DNA of 46,686 bases from Bacillota bacterium (GCA_023435985.1 JAEZKY010000103.1:1-46686); one strand, 5' to 3'. Counted from the stretch's first letter, positions 32,668-41,620 are shown. Made by a program: numbers and translations. The notes: generated from the letters alone by a model not told the origin.

Positions 32668-34686
32668 TTAATGTACTCTTTTCTTACTGCTTCCATTTTT
32701 GTGTGACGAATTTTTTGTATTTTTATGAGTTGCATTAGAAGTATTTTTTAAACTAGAAATGTTTTTTGCATTTTTGCTTTTATCGCTAATGGATTTTTTA
32801 TTGGAAGTTCTAGTATTATTTCTATTTGTATCATTATCAGATGGCTTACCGTTCTTTTTATGTTTACCTTGATAGCCAAGTTTTCCAGGTTCAAAACCAA
32901 TTAAACAACTTCTCCCGTTACCAATCAAATCTTCTCTGTGAGCTTTTATTAAAGCCTTTTTAACTTTTTGATAATTTTTAGGTATAGCAAATTGTATTAA
33001 TGCTCTTTGCATTTCTTTTTCCTCTGGTGTTTTTGGAATATAAACTTCTTCGCCAGTTAAAGGGTTAAAGCCAGTATAATACATTGTAGTTGATAAGCTG
33101 CCAGGTGTTGGATAAAAATCTTGCACTTGCTCTGGGGTATATCCCATTTCTTTAATATATAAGGCAAGATCTATAGCAGCACTTAAATCAGAACCTGGAT
33201 GAGAAGACATTAGATAAGGAACTAAAAACTGTTTTTTATCTAGTTTCTTGTTTATTTGAAAATATTTATTAACAAATTTATCGTAAACTTCTCGTGTTGG
33301 TTTTCCCATTTGATTTAAAACTTTAGGAACAACATGTTCAGGAGCAACTTTTAATTGACCACTGATGTGATGCTCACATAAGTCCTTAAAGAATGCATCA
33401 TTTTTATCATGAATTAGGTAATCATATCTAATTCCAGAACGAATGAATACTTTTTTGATGCCAGGAAGTTTTCTTACCTTCTTTAGTAAAGAAAGATATT
33501 CAGTATGATCTATTATTAAATTTTTACAGGGCGCTGGAAACATACATTGCTTATTTTTGCAAGTACCATGCTCTATTTGTTTTTTACATGCTCTATGTCT
33601 AAAATTTGCTGTAGGGCCTCCGATATCATGAATATACCCCTTAAAATCAGGTAAAGTTGTTAAGAGTTTTGCTTCATCAATTATTGATTCTTGTCCTCTA
33701 TTTTGAATAACTCTTCCTTGATGGAAGGTTAATGCACAAAATGAACACGAACCAAAGCAACCTCTATGGCTTGTTATTGAAAATTTTACTTCTTGTATTG
33801 CAGGTATTCCGCCTTTTTCCTCATATATTGGATGATATGTTCTTGTATATGGTAAGTCATAAGTTAGATCCATCTCTTCTTGAGTTAAGTTTTCTTGAGG
33901 TGGATTTTGAATTAAGTATCTATCACCATGTTTTTGAATTATAGTTCTTCCGTTTAGTGAGTCTTGCTCATAATATTCTGATTTATAAGCTTCTCCATAA
34001 GCTTTTTTATCAGTTGATACATCTTCAAAAGATTGAACTATAACAGCATTTTTTATATTTGATATATCTTTAGTCAAATAACATGTTCCTCGCACGGTTG
34101 TGATATTTTTGATATCTGCACCATATCTTAATAAATCTGCTATTTGAATTACGGTTTTTTCACCCATACCATACATTAACAAATCAGCTTTAGAATCTAC
34201 AAGAATACTGCGTCGTACTTTGTTATCCCAATAATCATAATGAGCAAAACGTCTAAGACTTGCTTCTATTCCACCAATTGCTATAGCAGCATCTTTATAA
34301 GCTTCCCGTATTCTGTTACAGTAAACTATAAGGGCTCTATCTGGTCGATGCCCAGCTTCGCCGCCTGGAGAATATAAGTCTTCATGTCTTGTTCTTTTAG
34401 TAACAGTATAGTGATTAACCATGGAATCTATATTACCTGAATTAACTAAGAAACCATATTTAGGTTTACCAAGTTTCTTAAAATCTTCACAGTCCTGCCA
34501 ATTTGGTTGAGCTATAATACCTACAGTAAAGCCTTGAGCTTCAAGGGTTCTACCTATAATTGCAGTACCAAAGGAAGGGTGATCAACATAAGCATCACCA
34601 GAAACAATAATAAAATCTAGTTGTTCAATTTTTCTTTTTTCTAAGTCCTCTTTACTAATAGGCAAAAATTCCTTGCAAAGTTTCAT
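32668..34686 (-). CDS. YgiQ family radical SAM protein
   Basis: This 672-residue protein belongs to the YgiQ (UPF0313) family. The N-terminal domain has DFIIVSGDAYVDHPSFG and AIGGIEASLRRFAHYDYW. The radical SAM motif CFGSCSFC (Cys310, Cys314, Cys317) follows, and later come SSHPGSDL and PTPGSLSTTMYYTG. The last 70 residues or so are a Lys/Asn/Ser/Thr-rich tail without structure. The family is widespread; its reaction is unknown to me. It has its own terminator and stands alone. Confidence 0.92.
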   Translation of the reverse strand: MKLCKEFLPISKEDLEKRKIEQLDFIIVSGDAYVDHPSFGTAIIGRTLEAQGFTVGIIAQPNWQDCEDFKKLGKPKYGFLVNSGNIDSMVNHYTVTKRTRHEDLYSPGGEAGHRPDRALIVYCNRIREAYKDAAIAIGGIEASLRRFAHYDYWDNKVRRSILVDSKADLLMYGMGEKTVIQIADLLRYGADIKNITTVRGTCYLTKDISNIKNAVIVQSFEDVSTDKKAYGEAYKSEYYEQDSLNGRTIIQKHGDRYLIQNPPQENLTQEEMDLTYDLPYTRTYHPIYEEKGGIPAIQEVKFSITSHRGCFGSCSFCALTFHQGRVIQNRGQESIIDEAKLLTTLPDFKGYIHDIGGPTANFRHRACKKQIEHGTCKNKQCMFPAPCKNLIIDHTEYLSLLKKVRKLPGIKKVFIRSGIRYDYLIHDKNDAFFKDLCEHHISGQLKVAPEHVVPKVLNQMGKPTREVYDKFVNKYFQINKKLDKKQFLVPYLMSSHPGSDLSAAIDLALYIKEMGYTPEQVQDFYPTPGSLSTTMYYTGFNPLTGEEVYIPKTPEEKEMQRALIQFAIPKNYQKVKKALIKAHREDLIGNGRSCLIGFEPGKLGYQGKHKKNGKPSDNDTNRNNTRTSNKKSISDKSKNAKNISSLKNTSNATHKNTKNSSHKNGSSKKRVH

Positions 34687-34877
34687 ATATTATTAACTCC
34701 AATTCTTTAAATTATTCAAAAATTATTATTTTATTACTAAAGTATATTAACATAACGATAATTAGTTTACAAATATAGATGATATGATGAGAAATAGTTA
34801 ATTATCTTAGTGTTAGAAATAGATGAAAATATAAAAATATATTTTACAAAAAAATAACATAGATATATACCATTTTA

Positions 34878-34901
34878 GCAGCAAAAACTTGTTGCCTTTT
34901 T
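34878..34901 (+). terminator. Hairpin with T-run upstream of the MgtE-like gene
   Basis: GCAGCAA and TTGTTGC pair (with one G-T) around AAACT and are followed by CTTTTT. An outer pair TAGCAG / CTGCTA encloses the whole unit. It partly overlaps the promoter at 34892, so it may be a regulatory fold rather than a real terminator. Confidence 0.4.
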
Positions 34902-34919
34902 ACTGCTATGTAATATAAT
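34892..34919 (+). promoter_or_regulatory. Promoter of the MgtE-like gene
   Basis: TTGCCT (34892-34897), 16 bases and a perfect TATAAT (34914-34919). The start of transcription would be near 34926. Confidence 0.65.
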
Positions 34920-34989
34920 AAGTAAGGACATAACTATATTTTATATAGAAAAGATCAAATTTATTACTTTTTTAAAGGATGTGAAAAAG

Positions 34990-35100
34990 ATGGAGGATGG
35001 ACCTCAGAATATAAACTGCGATACGACAAAAACTAAATATGTTCAGAAGGAAAATCTTTTATCTATGTGTGATTTCTTTATATTAGTTATGAATAATTAA
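34990..35100 (+). CDS. Possible leader peptide before the MgtE-like gene
   Basis: A 36-codon frame starts at ATG 34990 with AAAGGA ten bases upstream and ends at TAA 35098-35100. The product begins MEDGPQNINCDTTK and ends LLSMCDFFILVMNN. It is in the leader of a gene related to magnesium transport. It may be a leader peptide that couples translation to control of the next gene, or it may be chance; there is no homologue I know. Confidence 0.35.
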   Translation: MEDGPQNINCDTTKTKYVQKENLLSMCDFFILVMNN

Positions 35101-35152
35101 TGTAAGTTCCTCATGAAGATTTTTCTTCTAAGTAAGATAGGAGGAAATAGTT

Positions 35153-36403
35153 ATGATGGAATTACCTATTTTTCTATATACAAGCATTCTAGACAGGAAT
35201 GTTTATGATGAATTTGGTGACGTTTTAGGCACGCTAAAAGATGTTTATGTAACAACCGAAGAAGGATATCCTAGAGTAATTGGTTACAAACTAAAGAAAA
35301 GTGGAATTACATTTCACTATGAATTTAGATATATAGAGTTTGCCAATAAAGATGGTAAATTTAAAATTAAAACTAGAGGAAGCAAGGAAATACTTCCAAT
35401 GAGGTATAGTTATCTTCTATCAGAAAATCTATTGGATAAAAAGATAGTAGATATTAATGGAAAACAAGTAGTTAGAGTAAATGATTTAAGAATTGCAAAA
35501 ATTGCAGGTGAATATAGAGTTATTGGAGTTGAAACTGGGACATTAGCTAGATATAGAAGACTTAAAATCGCAGGAATTATGAAATTTTTCTATAAGCTAA
35601 TGAGAAAAAAATTAGAAGATAAAGTATTACGATGGGATGATGTTGAATCCTTAGAAATGGTAGATAATAATTTAAAATTGGCTGTACCATATAAGAAGTT
35701 ATCAACTTTACATCCAGCAGATCTTGCAGATATATTAGAGAACTTGGATACAAACTCAAGAAAACAAGTATTAGAGTCTTTAGATGAGGATTTAGCAGCG
35801 GATACATTAGAAGAAATAGATTCTGAATATAAAGGAACTATCATTAAAGAATTATCTGATAGTAAGACAGTTGAAGTACTGGAGAATATGCCTAATGATG
35901 AAATTGCTGATTTATTAGATGATTTGGATGAGGAAGAAAGAGAAAAAATATTAGTTAACTTAGAAAAAGAAGATGCAGATGAAGTTAAAGAACTTTTACA
36001 ATATGAAGATGAGACAGTTGGAAGTATTATGAGTAAAGAGTTCATATCTGTAAATTTAAATATAACAGTTGGTGATACTATTGAAATATTAAAGGAAATG
36101 AAGCCGGATGAAGAAGTTATTTATTATATTTATATAACTGATGAAAATGAACATATACAAGGTGTAATTCCTTTAAGAGATTTAATCATAAATGACACTG
36201 ATGCAAAGCTAAGAGAAATAATGGACGAAACAGTATCTAGGGTAAGACACGATGATGAAATAAGCGAAGTTATAGAGATAGCAGCAAAGTACGACTTAAA
36301 TTCTGTACCAGTAATAGACGAAGAAGAGAAACTAGTAGGGATAGTAATTATACATGATTTAGTAGATGAATTTTTATATCCGCTTTGGAAAAAGAAGTAT
36401 TAA
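35153..36403 (+). CDS. MgtE-like cytosolic protein (PRC-barrel, MgtE_N, CBS pair; no pore)
   Basis: This 416-residue protein has two PRC-barrel-like segments in residues 1-165, then an MgtE N-domain with the LHPADLADILENLD repeat and acidic helices. A pair of CBS domains follows (VGSIMSKEFISVNLNITV near 290, later LNSVPVIDEEEKLVGIVIIHDLVDEF). The C terminus ends at WKKKY; the five-helix magnesium channel of MgtE is absent. Thus only the magnesium-sensing, soluble part is present. Similar proteins in Firmicutes often lie next to NRAMP-type metal transporters, but no such gene follows here. It may sense magnesium or control another transporter. Confidence 0.88.
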   Translation: MMELPIFLYTSILDRNVYDEFGDVLGTLKDVYVTTEEGYPRVIGYKLKKSGITFHYEFRYIEFANKDGKFKIKTRGSKEILPMRYSYLLSENLLDKKIVDINGKQVVRVNDLRIAKIAGEYRVIGVETGTLARYRRLKIAGIMKFFYKLMRKKLEDKVLRWDDVESLEMVDNNLKLAVPYKKLSTLHPADLADILENLDTNSRKQVLESLDEDLAADTLEEIDSEYKGTIIKELSDSKTVEVLENMPNDEIADLLDDLDEEEREKILVNLEKEDADEVKELLQYEDETVGSIMSKEFISVNLNITVGDTIEILKEMKPDEEVIYYIYITDENEHIQGVIPLRDLIINDTDAKLREIMDETVSRVRHDDEISEVIEIAAKYDLNSVPVIDEEEKLVGIVIIHDLVDEFLYPLWKKKY

Positions 36404-36409
36404 CAAAAG

Positions 36410-36457
36410 CAACACTTTTTATTTTAGTAATTTAATAAAAAGTGTTGACCTTTTTTT
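36410..36457 (+). terminator. Terminator of the MgtE-like gene
   Basis: CAACACTTTTTATT and AATAAAAAGTGTTG pair perfectly over 14 bases, then ACC and seven T. The end of this terminator doubles as the -35 region of the next promoter. Confidence 0.9.
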
Positions 36458-36473
36458 ATGTATAGAATATAAT
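36445..36473 (+). promoter_or_regulatory. Promoter of the cysK-cysE operon, nested in the upstream terminator
   Basis: TTGACC (36445-36450), 17 bases and TATAAT (36468-36473). The -35 box lies in the 3' arm of the upstream terminator and the T-run forms part of the spacer. Confidence 0.75.
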
Positions 36474-36479
36474 AATGAT

Positions 36480-36850
36480 ATAAACCCTATCAAAACAGTA
36501 AGAATTAAAAACTTAGAAAAAGGAAAGTAGCATAAATGAAGTTTACAGAGAGAAGAGGATGCTGAGAACTTTTCATCAAGATCTTATGTGAAGTGCCCTT
36601 TGGAGTTGAAGTCTGAATATATGTATAAAAATGATATGATTATTATAATAACATACTTTATGAAATTGCATATGGGTATGTTTGTCTACGTTTCATTTTT
36701 ACATCCTTTAGTAAGGTTCTCCGGGTTCACCCGTTATAGTGATATGGCATTTTAAAGTGCTTGAATTGAGAGGGATTAATCAATCCAATTAGAGTGGAAC
36801 CGCGAATTTACTTCGTCTCTATAGTATTTTATAGAGGATGAAGTTTTTTT
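36480..36850 (+). promoter_or_regulatory. T-box leader, probably cysteine-specific
   Basis: The leader has the T-box sequence AGAGTGGAACCGCG at 36791-36804, which pairs with the tRNA acceptor end, followed by the terminator hairpin at 36810-36850. Stem I runs from about 36545 to 36615, with the AGAG and GGATGCTGAGAAC elements. On its 3' side GAAG-TGC-CCTTTGGAG places a TGC (Cys) triplet at 36594-36596 in the specifier position. Uncharged tRNA-Cys would favour the antiterminator and allow cysK-cysE expression. The specifier reading is supported by the genes downstream. Confidence 0.88.
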
Positions 36851-36944
36851 ATTATATAAAGAACAATTGAAGAAATATTAATACTAAAAGTATTAATAGG
36901 AGATATTAAAAATTAAGCAGAAGTTTGAGGAGGAAAATAGTAAT

Positions 36945-37856
36945 ATGATTTATAATCGAGGATTAGAATTAATAGGAAATACACCGATTTTAAAGGTAAA
37001 TAACTTGATTAAGGATGAAAATATTGCAGACATATATGTTAAACTTGAAAAATTTAATCCAGGTGGAAGTGTTAAAGATAGAGCAGCTCTTGGAATGATT
37101 GAGAAAGCTGAGAGAGAAGGAATATTAAAGCCAGGATCAACAATAGTAGAACCAACAAGTGGAAATACAGGAATAGCGTTAGCACTTATTGGTAAGTTAA
37201 AAGGTTATAAGGTTACCATAGTAATGCCAGAAACAATGAGTAAAGAAAGAAGAGATTTGATTAAGGCGTATGGTGCAAATCTTATATTAACTGAAGGTGC
37301 TAAAGGTATGAAAGGTGCTATAGAAAAAGCATTAGAAATAGGAAGTGGAGAAGGATTTTTTATTCCACAGCAATTTGAAAATATAGCAAATCCAGAAAAG
37401 CACTATGAAACAACAGCAGAAGAAATATATAAAGACATTCCAGACTTGGATGCATTTGTAGCAGGAGTAGGAAGCGGTGGAACTATAATAGGAGTATCAA
37501 AGAATTTAAAGAAGAAGATTTCTAAGGTTAAAGCAATTGCAGTTGAACCAGCTAATTCACCAGTTTTAAGTGGGGGAAATCCAGGTGGACATAAAATTCA
37601 AGGAATTGGTGCTGGATTTGTTCCAAGTATTTATGAAAAAGAATTTGTAGATGAAATATTGTCAGTAAAAGATGAAGATGCATTTAAAACAGCAAAAGCA
37701 TTTGTAGAAGAAGAAGGTATATTGGTTGGGATTTCTTCAGGAGCAGCAATATACGCAGCTATACAAGTTGCTAAAAAACTTGGAAAAGGCAAAAAAGTAT
37801 TAGCTATTGCTCCTGATGGTGGAGAAAAGTATATATCAATGGGCCTATTTGATTAA
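36945..37856 (+). CDS. cysK: Cysteine synthase (O-acetylserine sulfhydrylase)
   Basis: This 303-residue PLP enzyme makes cysteine from O-acetylserine and sulfide. NPGGSVKDRAALGMIE carries the PLP lysine, EPTSGNTGIALALIG is the substrate loop, and AGVGSGGTIIGVSKNLK binds the PLP phosphate. The length is normal. It begins about 95 bases after the T-box terminator with GAGGAGG. The next gene is serine acetyltransferase, which makes its substrate, so the pair forms a full cysteine synthesis unit under T-box control. Confidence 0.96.
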   Translation: MIYNRGLELIGNTPILKVNNLIKDENIADIYVKLEKFNPGGSVKDRAALGMIEKAEREGILKPGSTIVEPTSGNTGIALALIGKLKGYKVTIVMPETMSKERRDLIKAYGANLILTEGAKGMKGAIEKALEIGSGEGFFIPQQFENIANPEKHYETTAEEIYKDIPDLDAFVAGVGSGGTIIGVSKNLKKKISKVKAIAVEPANSPVLSGGNPGGHKIQGIGAGFVPSIYEKEFVDEILSVKDEDAFKTAKAFVEEEGILVGISSGAAIYAAIQVAKKLGKGKKVLAIAPDGGEKYISMGLFD

Positions 37857-38003
37857 CAACTAATAAGTTGTTATGCGAAATTAGGAAGCAAGTCTTAATG
37901 TGATTTTGAAGAAAAGGTTATAAAAATTTTTAGCAAGTCTAGATTATGGCTTGCATTGGTTAAGATTCTACTGAAAACTATAGAAAGGGAGAAGGAATAA
38001 GCT

Positions 38004-38594
38004 GTGTTTAAAAGATTAAATTATGATTTAGGAAGAGTTTTAAATGAAGACCCAGCAGCTAAAAGTAAAATAGAGGTATTAGTATTATATCCATGTATCC
38101 ATGCATTAATAGCTTATAGAATATCACATTTTCTTTATATGAAAAAGAGATTTTTCATGGCTAGATTGATTTCACAATTAGCTAGATTTTTCACTGGTAT
38201 AGAAATTCATCCAGGAGCTAAAATAGGAAAAGGATTATTTATAGATCATGGAATGGGTGTAGTAATTGGTGAAACCACTGAGATTGGAGATAATGTAACT
38301 CTTTATCATGGAGTAACTCTAGGTGGAACAGGTAAAGATAAAGGGAAAAGACATCCAACTATTGAAGATGATGTATTAATAGGAACAGGAGCTAAGGTAC
38401 TTGGACCTATTATTGTAGGAAAAGGAGCTAAAATAGGAGCTAATGCTGTTGTGGTAAAAAATGTGCCAGCAAAGGCAACAGCAGTTGGTAGTCCTGCAAA
38501 AAATATTGTGAGGACTGCAGCAACTGCAACTATAATAGAAATAAGCGATATAAAAGGACGTAAAAAGAAAATATTTAATGAGATGGTTATATAA
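38004..38594 (+). CDS. cysE: Serine O-acetyltransferase
   Basis: This 196-residue protein starts at GTG 38004 with GGGAGAAGGA upstream. The N-terminal helical part (YPCIHALIAYRISHFLY) is followed by left-handed beta-helix hexapeptide repeats: FTGIEIHPGAKIGKG, FIDHGMGVVIGETTEIGDN, TLYHGVTLGGTGK and KRHPTIEDDVLIGTGAKVLG. It transfers acetyl from acetyl-CoA to serine. It is 147 bases after cysK with no terminator between. Confidence 0.95.
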   Translation: MFKRLNYDLGRVLNEDPAAKSKIEVLVLYPCIHALIAYRISHFLYMKKRFFMARLISQLARFFTGIEIHPGAKIGKGLFIDHGMGVVIGETTEIGDNVTLYHGVTLGGTGKDKGKRHPTIEDDVLIGTGAKVLGPIIVGKGAKIGANAVVVKNVPAKATAVGSPAKNIVRTAATATIIEISDIKGRKKKIFNEMVI

Positions 38595-38908
38595 GAAGAG
38601 AGTATTCAAGCTATAATGCAGTATTACTAATATTAAATGATAGATGTTCAGTGGAGAAGAAAAAAATTTACAAAAGTATTTAAGAATTGAAGCCTTTGAT
38701 TATAGAAAGTTGGATCTTTAAGTAATAGCTTAAAGGTCCTTAATGTTTTTATGAGAAAATATTAACAACCTGAGGATTTGCATACATATATGAAAGAATA
38801 TATAATGTATAAAGAGATTAGACCAAGTATTAATTCTATGTATTGGTTAAATATGTAAAAAGGTATATAATATATAGAAAAGTATGTATATAGGAAAGGT
38901 TGGGAAAA
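38595..38908. other. Intergenic region between cysE and plsC
   Basis: Contains the cysE terminator (38712-38750) and AT-rich sequence. GTATATAATATATAG around 38860-38878 could hold a -10 element for plsC. No gene is seen. Confidence 0.6.
38712..38750 (+). terminator. Terminator of the cysK-cysE operon
   Basis: GGATCTTTAAG and CTTAAAGGTCC pair (one G-T) around TAATAG, then TTAATGTTTTT. The T-run is interrupted. Confidence 0.65.
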
Positions 38909-39613
38909 ATGTTATCACCAATTACGATAAAGATTATAAGAATGTTACCAGAAGGATTGATTATAAAAATAGCAAGGAAAATAGTTAACAACTATATAAG
39001 ACAAAATGCTAATATAACAATTAATGGGCTGGAGAATATCGATAGAGTTAAAGGACCTAAAATATTCGTATGCAATCATTTGAGTAATTCAGATGGATTG
39101 GTTTTATCAAAAATATTAAAAGAAAATGGCGATCCATATTTTGTAATGGGGAAAAAATTATCAAATAATCCAATAACTCAATTAGGAACTAAAATAGTAA
39201 AGAATATTCCAATTATGCCTAATACAGCCGATAAAGAAGCTATCACTAAAGTGGTTAAGACCTTAAAAGGTGGAAGTAATGTTTTGATATTTCCGGAAGG
39301 AACTAGAAGTAGAACCGGTGCTATGATTGAGGGAAAAAAAGGTGTCTTGATGTTTGCAAGAATGTCAAAGGCAGAAATAATTCCAATTGGTATGTCTGGA
39401 ACAGATATATTATTGCCTATAAGTGAGCAAGGGGACATGGGATCAGAAAAATGGCAGCATGCGGACGTTACAATAAATATAGGGGGAAAAATTATATTTC
39501 CTAATAAAGAAAAAAATGAAGACAAACATGAATATGATGAAAGATGTATGGACATTCTAATGAGGAGTATAGCCAATCTTTTACCTGAGAGATATAGAGG
39601 AATTTATAGATAA
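38909..39613 (+). CDS. plsC: 1-acyl-sn-glycerol-3-phosphate acyltransferase
   Basis: The ATG at 38909 (AGGAAAGG nine bases upstream) is preferred to the TTG at 38900 and gives 234 residues. The acyltransferase motifs are complete: CNHLSNSDGL (HX4D), then IFPEGTRSRTG, then IIPIGMSGTD. It makes phosphatidic acid at the inner face of the membrane. It is 14 bases before nth, so they are probably cotranscribed. Confidence 0.93.
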   Translation: MLSPITIKIIRMLPEGLIIKIARKIVNNYIRQNANITINGLENIDRVKGPKIFVCNHLSNSDGLVLSKILKENGDPYFVMGKKLSNNPITQLGTKIVKNIPIMPNTADKEAITKVVKTLKGGSNVLIFPEGTRSRTGAMIEGKKGVLMFARMSKAEIIPIGMSGTDILLPISEQGDMGSEKWQHADVTINIGGKIIFPNKEKNEDKHEYDERCMDILMRSIANLLPERYRGIYR

Positions 39614-39627
39614 GGAGACTAGAAGGA

Positions 39628-40278
39628 TTGAAAGCAAGGACAAGAAAAATTGTAGATATTCTGAAAGAAACATATCCAGATGCAAAATGTGAATTAAATT
39701 ATGAGACACCACTTCAATTACTTATAGCTACAATATTGTCTGCTCAAACAACAGATAAAAAAGTAAATGAAGTGACCAAGGATTTATTTAGAGATTATCC
39801 AGATTTAGATGCATTCTTAACTTTAACAAATGAAGAGCTAGAAAAAAGGATAAAGCAAATAGGATTATATAGAAATAAATCTAAAAACTTAATTCTTATG
39901 TTCAATCAGCTTAAGGAAAAGTTTAATGGAGAGGTTCCAAGAACTATGGAAGAAATAACTTCTCTAGCAGGAGCAGGCAGAAAGACTGCCAATGTTGTTT
40001 TATCAAATGCTTTTAATGTACCATCTATAGCGGTGGATACTCATGTGTTTAGGGTATCTAATAGATTAGAGCTTGCGTGTTCAGAAAATGTTTTAGAAGT
40101 TGAAAAGCAATTACAAGGTGAATTGCCTAAAAAAGAATGGACATTAATGCATCATTTATTAATTTTTCATGGAAGAAGATGCTGCATTGCAAGAAATCCT
40201 AAATGCGTAGAATGTCCGCTAAATCATTTATGTAAATATAAAGGTAAAGAAAAAAGAAATGAACCACAGTCAAAGTAA
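39628..40278 (+). CDS. nth: Endonuclease III
   Basis: This 216-residue DNA glycosylase/lyase removes oxidised pyrimidines. TTG at 39628 is the start, preceded by AGAAGGA. The helix-hairpin-helix LAGAGRKTANVVL carries the catalytic Lys, VDTHVFRVSNR carries the catalytic Asp, and the 4Fe-4S loop has C-x6-C-x2-C-x5-C (CIARNPKCVECPLNHLC). The stop codon lies within the loop of its terminator hairpin. Confidence 0.96.
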   Translation: MKARTRKIVDILKETYPDAKCELNYETPLQLLIATILSAQTTDKKVNEVTKDLFRDYPDLDAFLTLTNEELEKRIKQIGLYRNKSKNLILMFNQLKEKFNGEVPRTMEEITSLAGAGRKTANVVLSNAFNVPSIAVDTHVFRVSNRLELACSENVLEVEKQLQGELPKKEWTLMHHLLIFHGRRCCIARNPKCVECPLNHLCKYKGKEKRNEPQSK

Positions 40279-40300
40279 TTTGAAGACTTAGTGGTTCTTT
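40261..40300 (+). terminator. Terminator overlapping the end of nth
   Basis: GAACCAC inside the last codons (40261-40267) pairs with GTGGTTC (40291-40297), followed by TTTT. The loop of 23 bases contains the nth stop codon. Confidence 0.55.
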
Positions 40301-40388
40301 TAATGTTGCAGTAGATTTATTAAAATGAATATAGTAAAAGTATTAAAATTAATTATGAAGTTAATTTAATAAGTATTTGGAGGAAAAT

Positions 40389-41294
40389 ATGAAAATTGGA
40401 GTTATAATGGGTGGTATATCATCAGAAAGAGAAATATCATTAAAAAGTGGAAATTCTATAATTGAGAATATAGACAAGAAAAAATATGAAGTGATCCCGA
40501 TTGTAATAGATAAAAAAGAAGATATAGTTAGTAAGACTAAAGGAATAGATTTTGCGCTTCTAGCATTGCATGGTCAATTTGGTGAAGATGGAACAGTTCA
40601 AGCAGTACTTCAAACCGTAGGAATACCATATTCTGGCTGTGGGCCTTTAAGTAGTGCTATGTGTATGGACAAGGATGTAAGTAAGTCTATTTTAATGGCA
40701 GCTGGAATTAGAACTGCATCTTGGATAAATTTAAGAAAAGGTGATGCTATAGATTTTAATGAAATAAGGGAACTAGGGTATCCTATAGTAGTTAAACCAA
40801 CCCATGGAGGATCAAGTGTAGCAACCTTTATCGTAAAGGAAGAGAAAGAAATTAAAGACTGTGTTGAAGAAGCCTTTAAGTGGGACAGTGAAGTGATGAT
40901 AGAAAAATTTATAAAAGGAGATGAAATAACTTGTCCTGTATATGGAGATAAGATGCTGCCAGTAATTGCAATAAAGCCAAACGCAGAATTCTTTGATTTC
41001 ACATCAAAGTATCAAGATGGTGGAGCAGAAGAGGTAGTAGTAGAGTTAGAAGAAGAGCTGCATAAAGAAGTGGAAAAGATGGCATTAGCAACTTATAAGG
41101 CATTAAAATGTGAAGTGTATGCTAGAGTTGATATGATAGTTACGGAGCAAGGAATACCTTATATTCTAGAAGTAAATACACTTCCAGGTATGACTAAGAA
41201 TAGTTTGATTCCTAAAAGCGCAGCAGCAATAAATATCGATTTTTCGAAATTAATAGATATGATAATAGAAGATTCTATGAAGATAAGCAGATAA
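40389..41294 (+). CDS. ddl: D-alanine-D-alanine ligase
   Basis: The ATG at 40389 follows TTGGAGG, giving 301 residues; an in-frame TTG at 40377 overlaps that site. It has the Ddl signature GGISSEREISLKSG, LHGQFGEDGTVQ, the ATP-grasp motifs (PIVVKPTHGGSSV) and the Mg-binding end YILEVNTLPGMT. It joins two D-alanines for peptidoglycan. The gene stands alone after nth. Confidence 0.95.
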   Translation: MKIGVIMGGISSEREISLKSGNSIIENIDKKKYEVIPIVIDKKEDIVSKTKGIDFALLALHGQFGEDGTVQAVLQTVGIPYSGCGPLSSAMCMDKDVSKSILMAAGIRTASWINLRKGDAIDFNEIRELGYPIVVKPTHGGSSVATFIVKEEKEIKDCVEEAFKWDSEVMIEKFIKGDEITCPVYGDKMLPVIAIKPNAEFFDFTSKYQDGGAEEVVVELEEELHKEVEKMALATYKALKCEVYARVDMIVTEQGIPYILEVNTLPGMTKNSLIPKSAAAINIDFSKLIDMIIEDSMKISR

Positions 41295-41310
41295 ACAACT
41301 AAACTCAGAC

Positions 41311-41536
41311 TTATGTGGTGACTTACCGAAATAACATACATTTTTATTCCACAGGACTTATAAAATTTTCGCTGGAAAGTTCTAAATGGGAGCTTGCATC
41401 CATTTCTGCATGTTCCTGAAACAAGTTCAGGACAAGCAATAAATGGAACAAGCTCCCATTAAGAACCTTCAGCAGCTTAATTTCAAATGCCTGTTTCACA
41501 AAAATGTATGTTATTTCTGGTGAAAGTGCACAAATA
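41311..41536. repeat. 226-base palindromic element
   Basis: This intergenic stretch is a near-complete inverted repeat. The outer arms TTATGTG and CACAAATAA are followed by an inner pair at 41323-41345 (AAATAACATACATTTTT) with 41500-41523, a strong pair at 41371-41396 with 41449-41473 (GGGAGCTTG with CAAGCTCCC), and the apical pair TGTTCCTGAA with TTCAGGACAAG around ACAAG. It encodes no protein and lies between convergent ddl and fur. It is probably a MITE-like repeat. Confidence 0.8.
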
Positions 41537-41620
41537 AAATCTAGCAAGCATGTAAATATGTTTATATTATAAGCCAAATATATACATTTAAGTCTAGTTA
41601 GTATTGTTTATTTATAAAGA

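Larger units (their letters stand above)
34687..35152. other. Divergent region with leader of the MgtE-like gene
   Basis: These 466 bases hold the upstream region of the YgiQ-type gene and the leader of the MgtE-like gene. A hairpin with a T-run (34878-34901) precedes a plus-strand promoter (34892-34919). The transcript from it would have a leader of about 225 bases containing a 36-codon open frame (34990-35100). No known magnesium riboswitch motif was seen. Confidence 0.6.

Noticed and set aside
34900..35152. Magnesium (M-box) riboswitch before the MgtE-like gene
   Set aside because: None of the conserved M-box sequence blocks could be found in the leader.
41344..41577. Minus-strand open frame of 77 codons
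   Set aside because: It is formed by the palindromic element and has no proper ribosome site.
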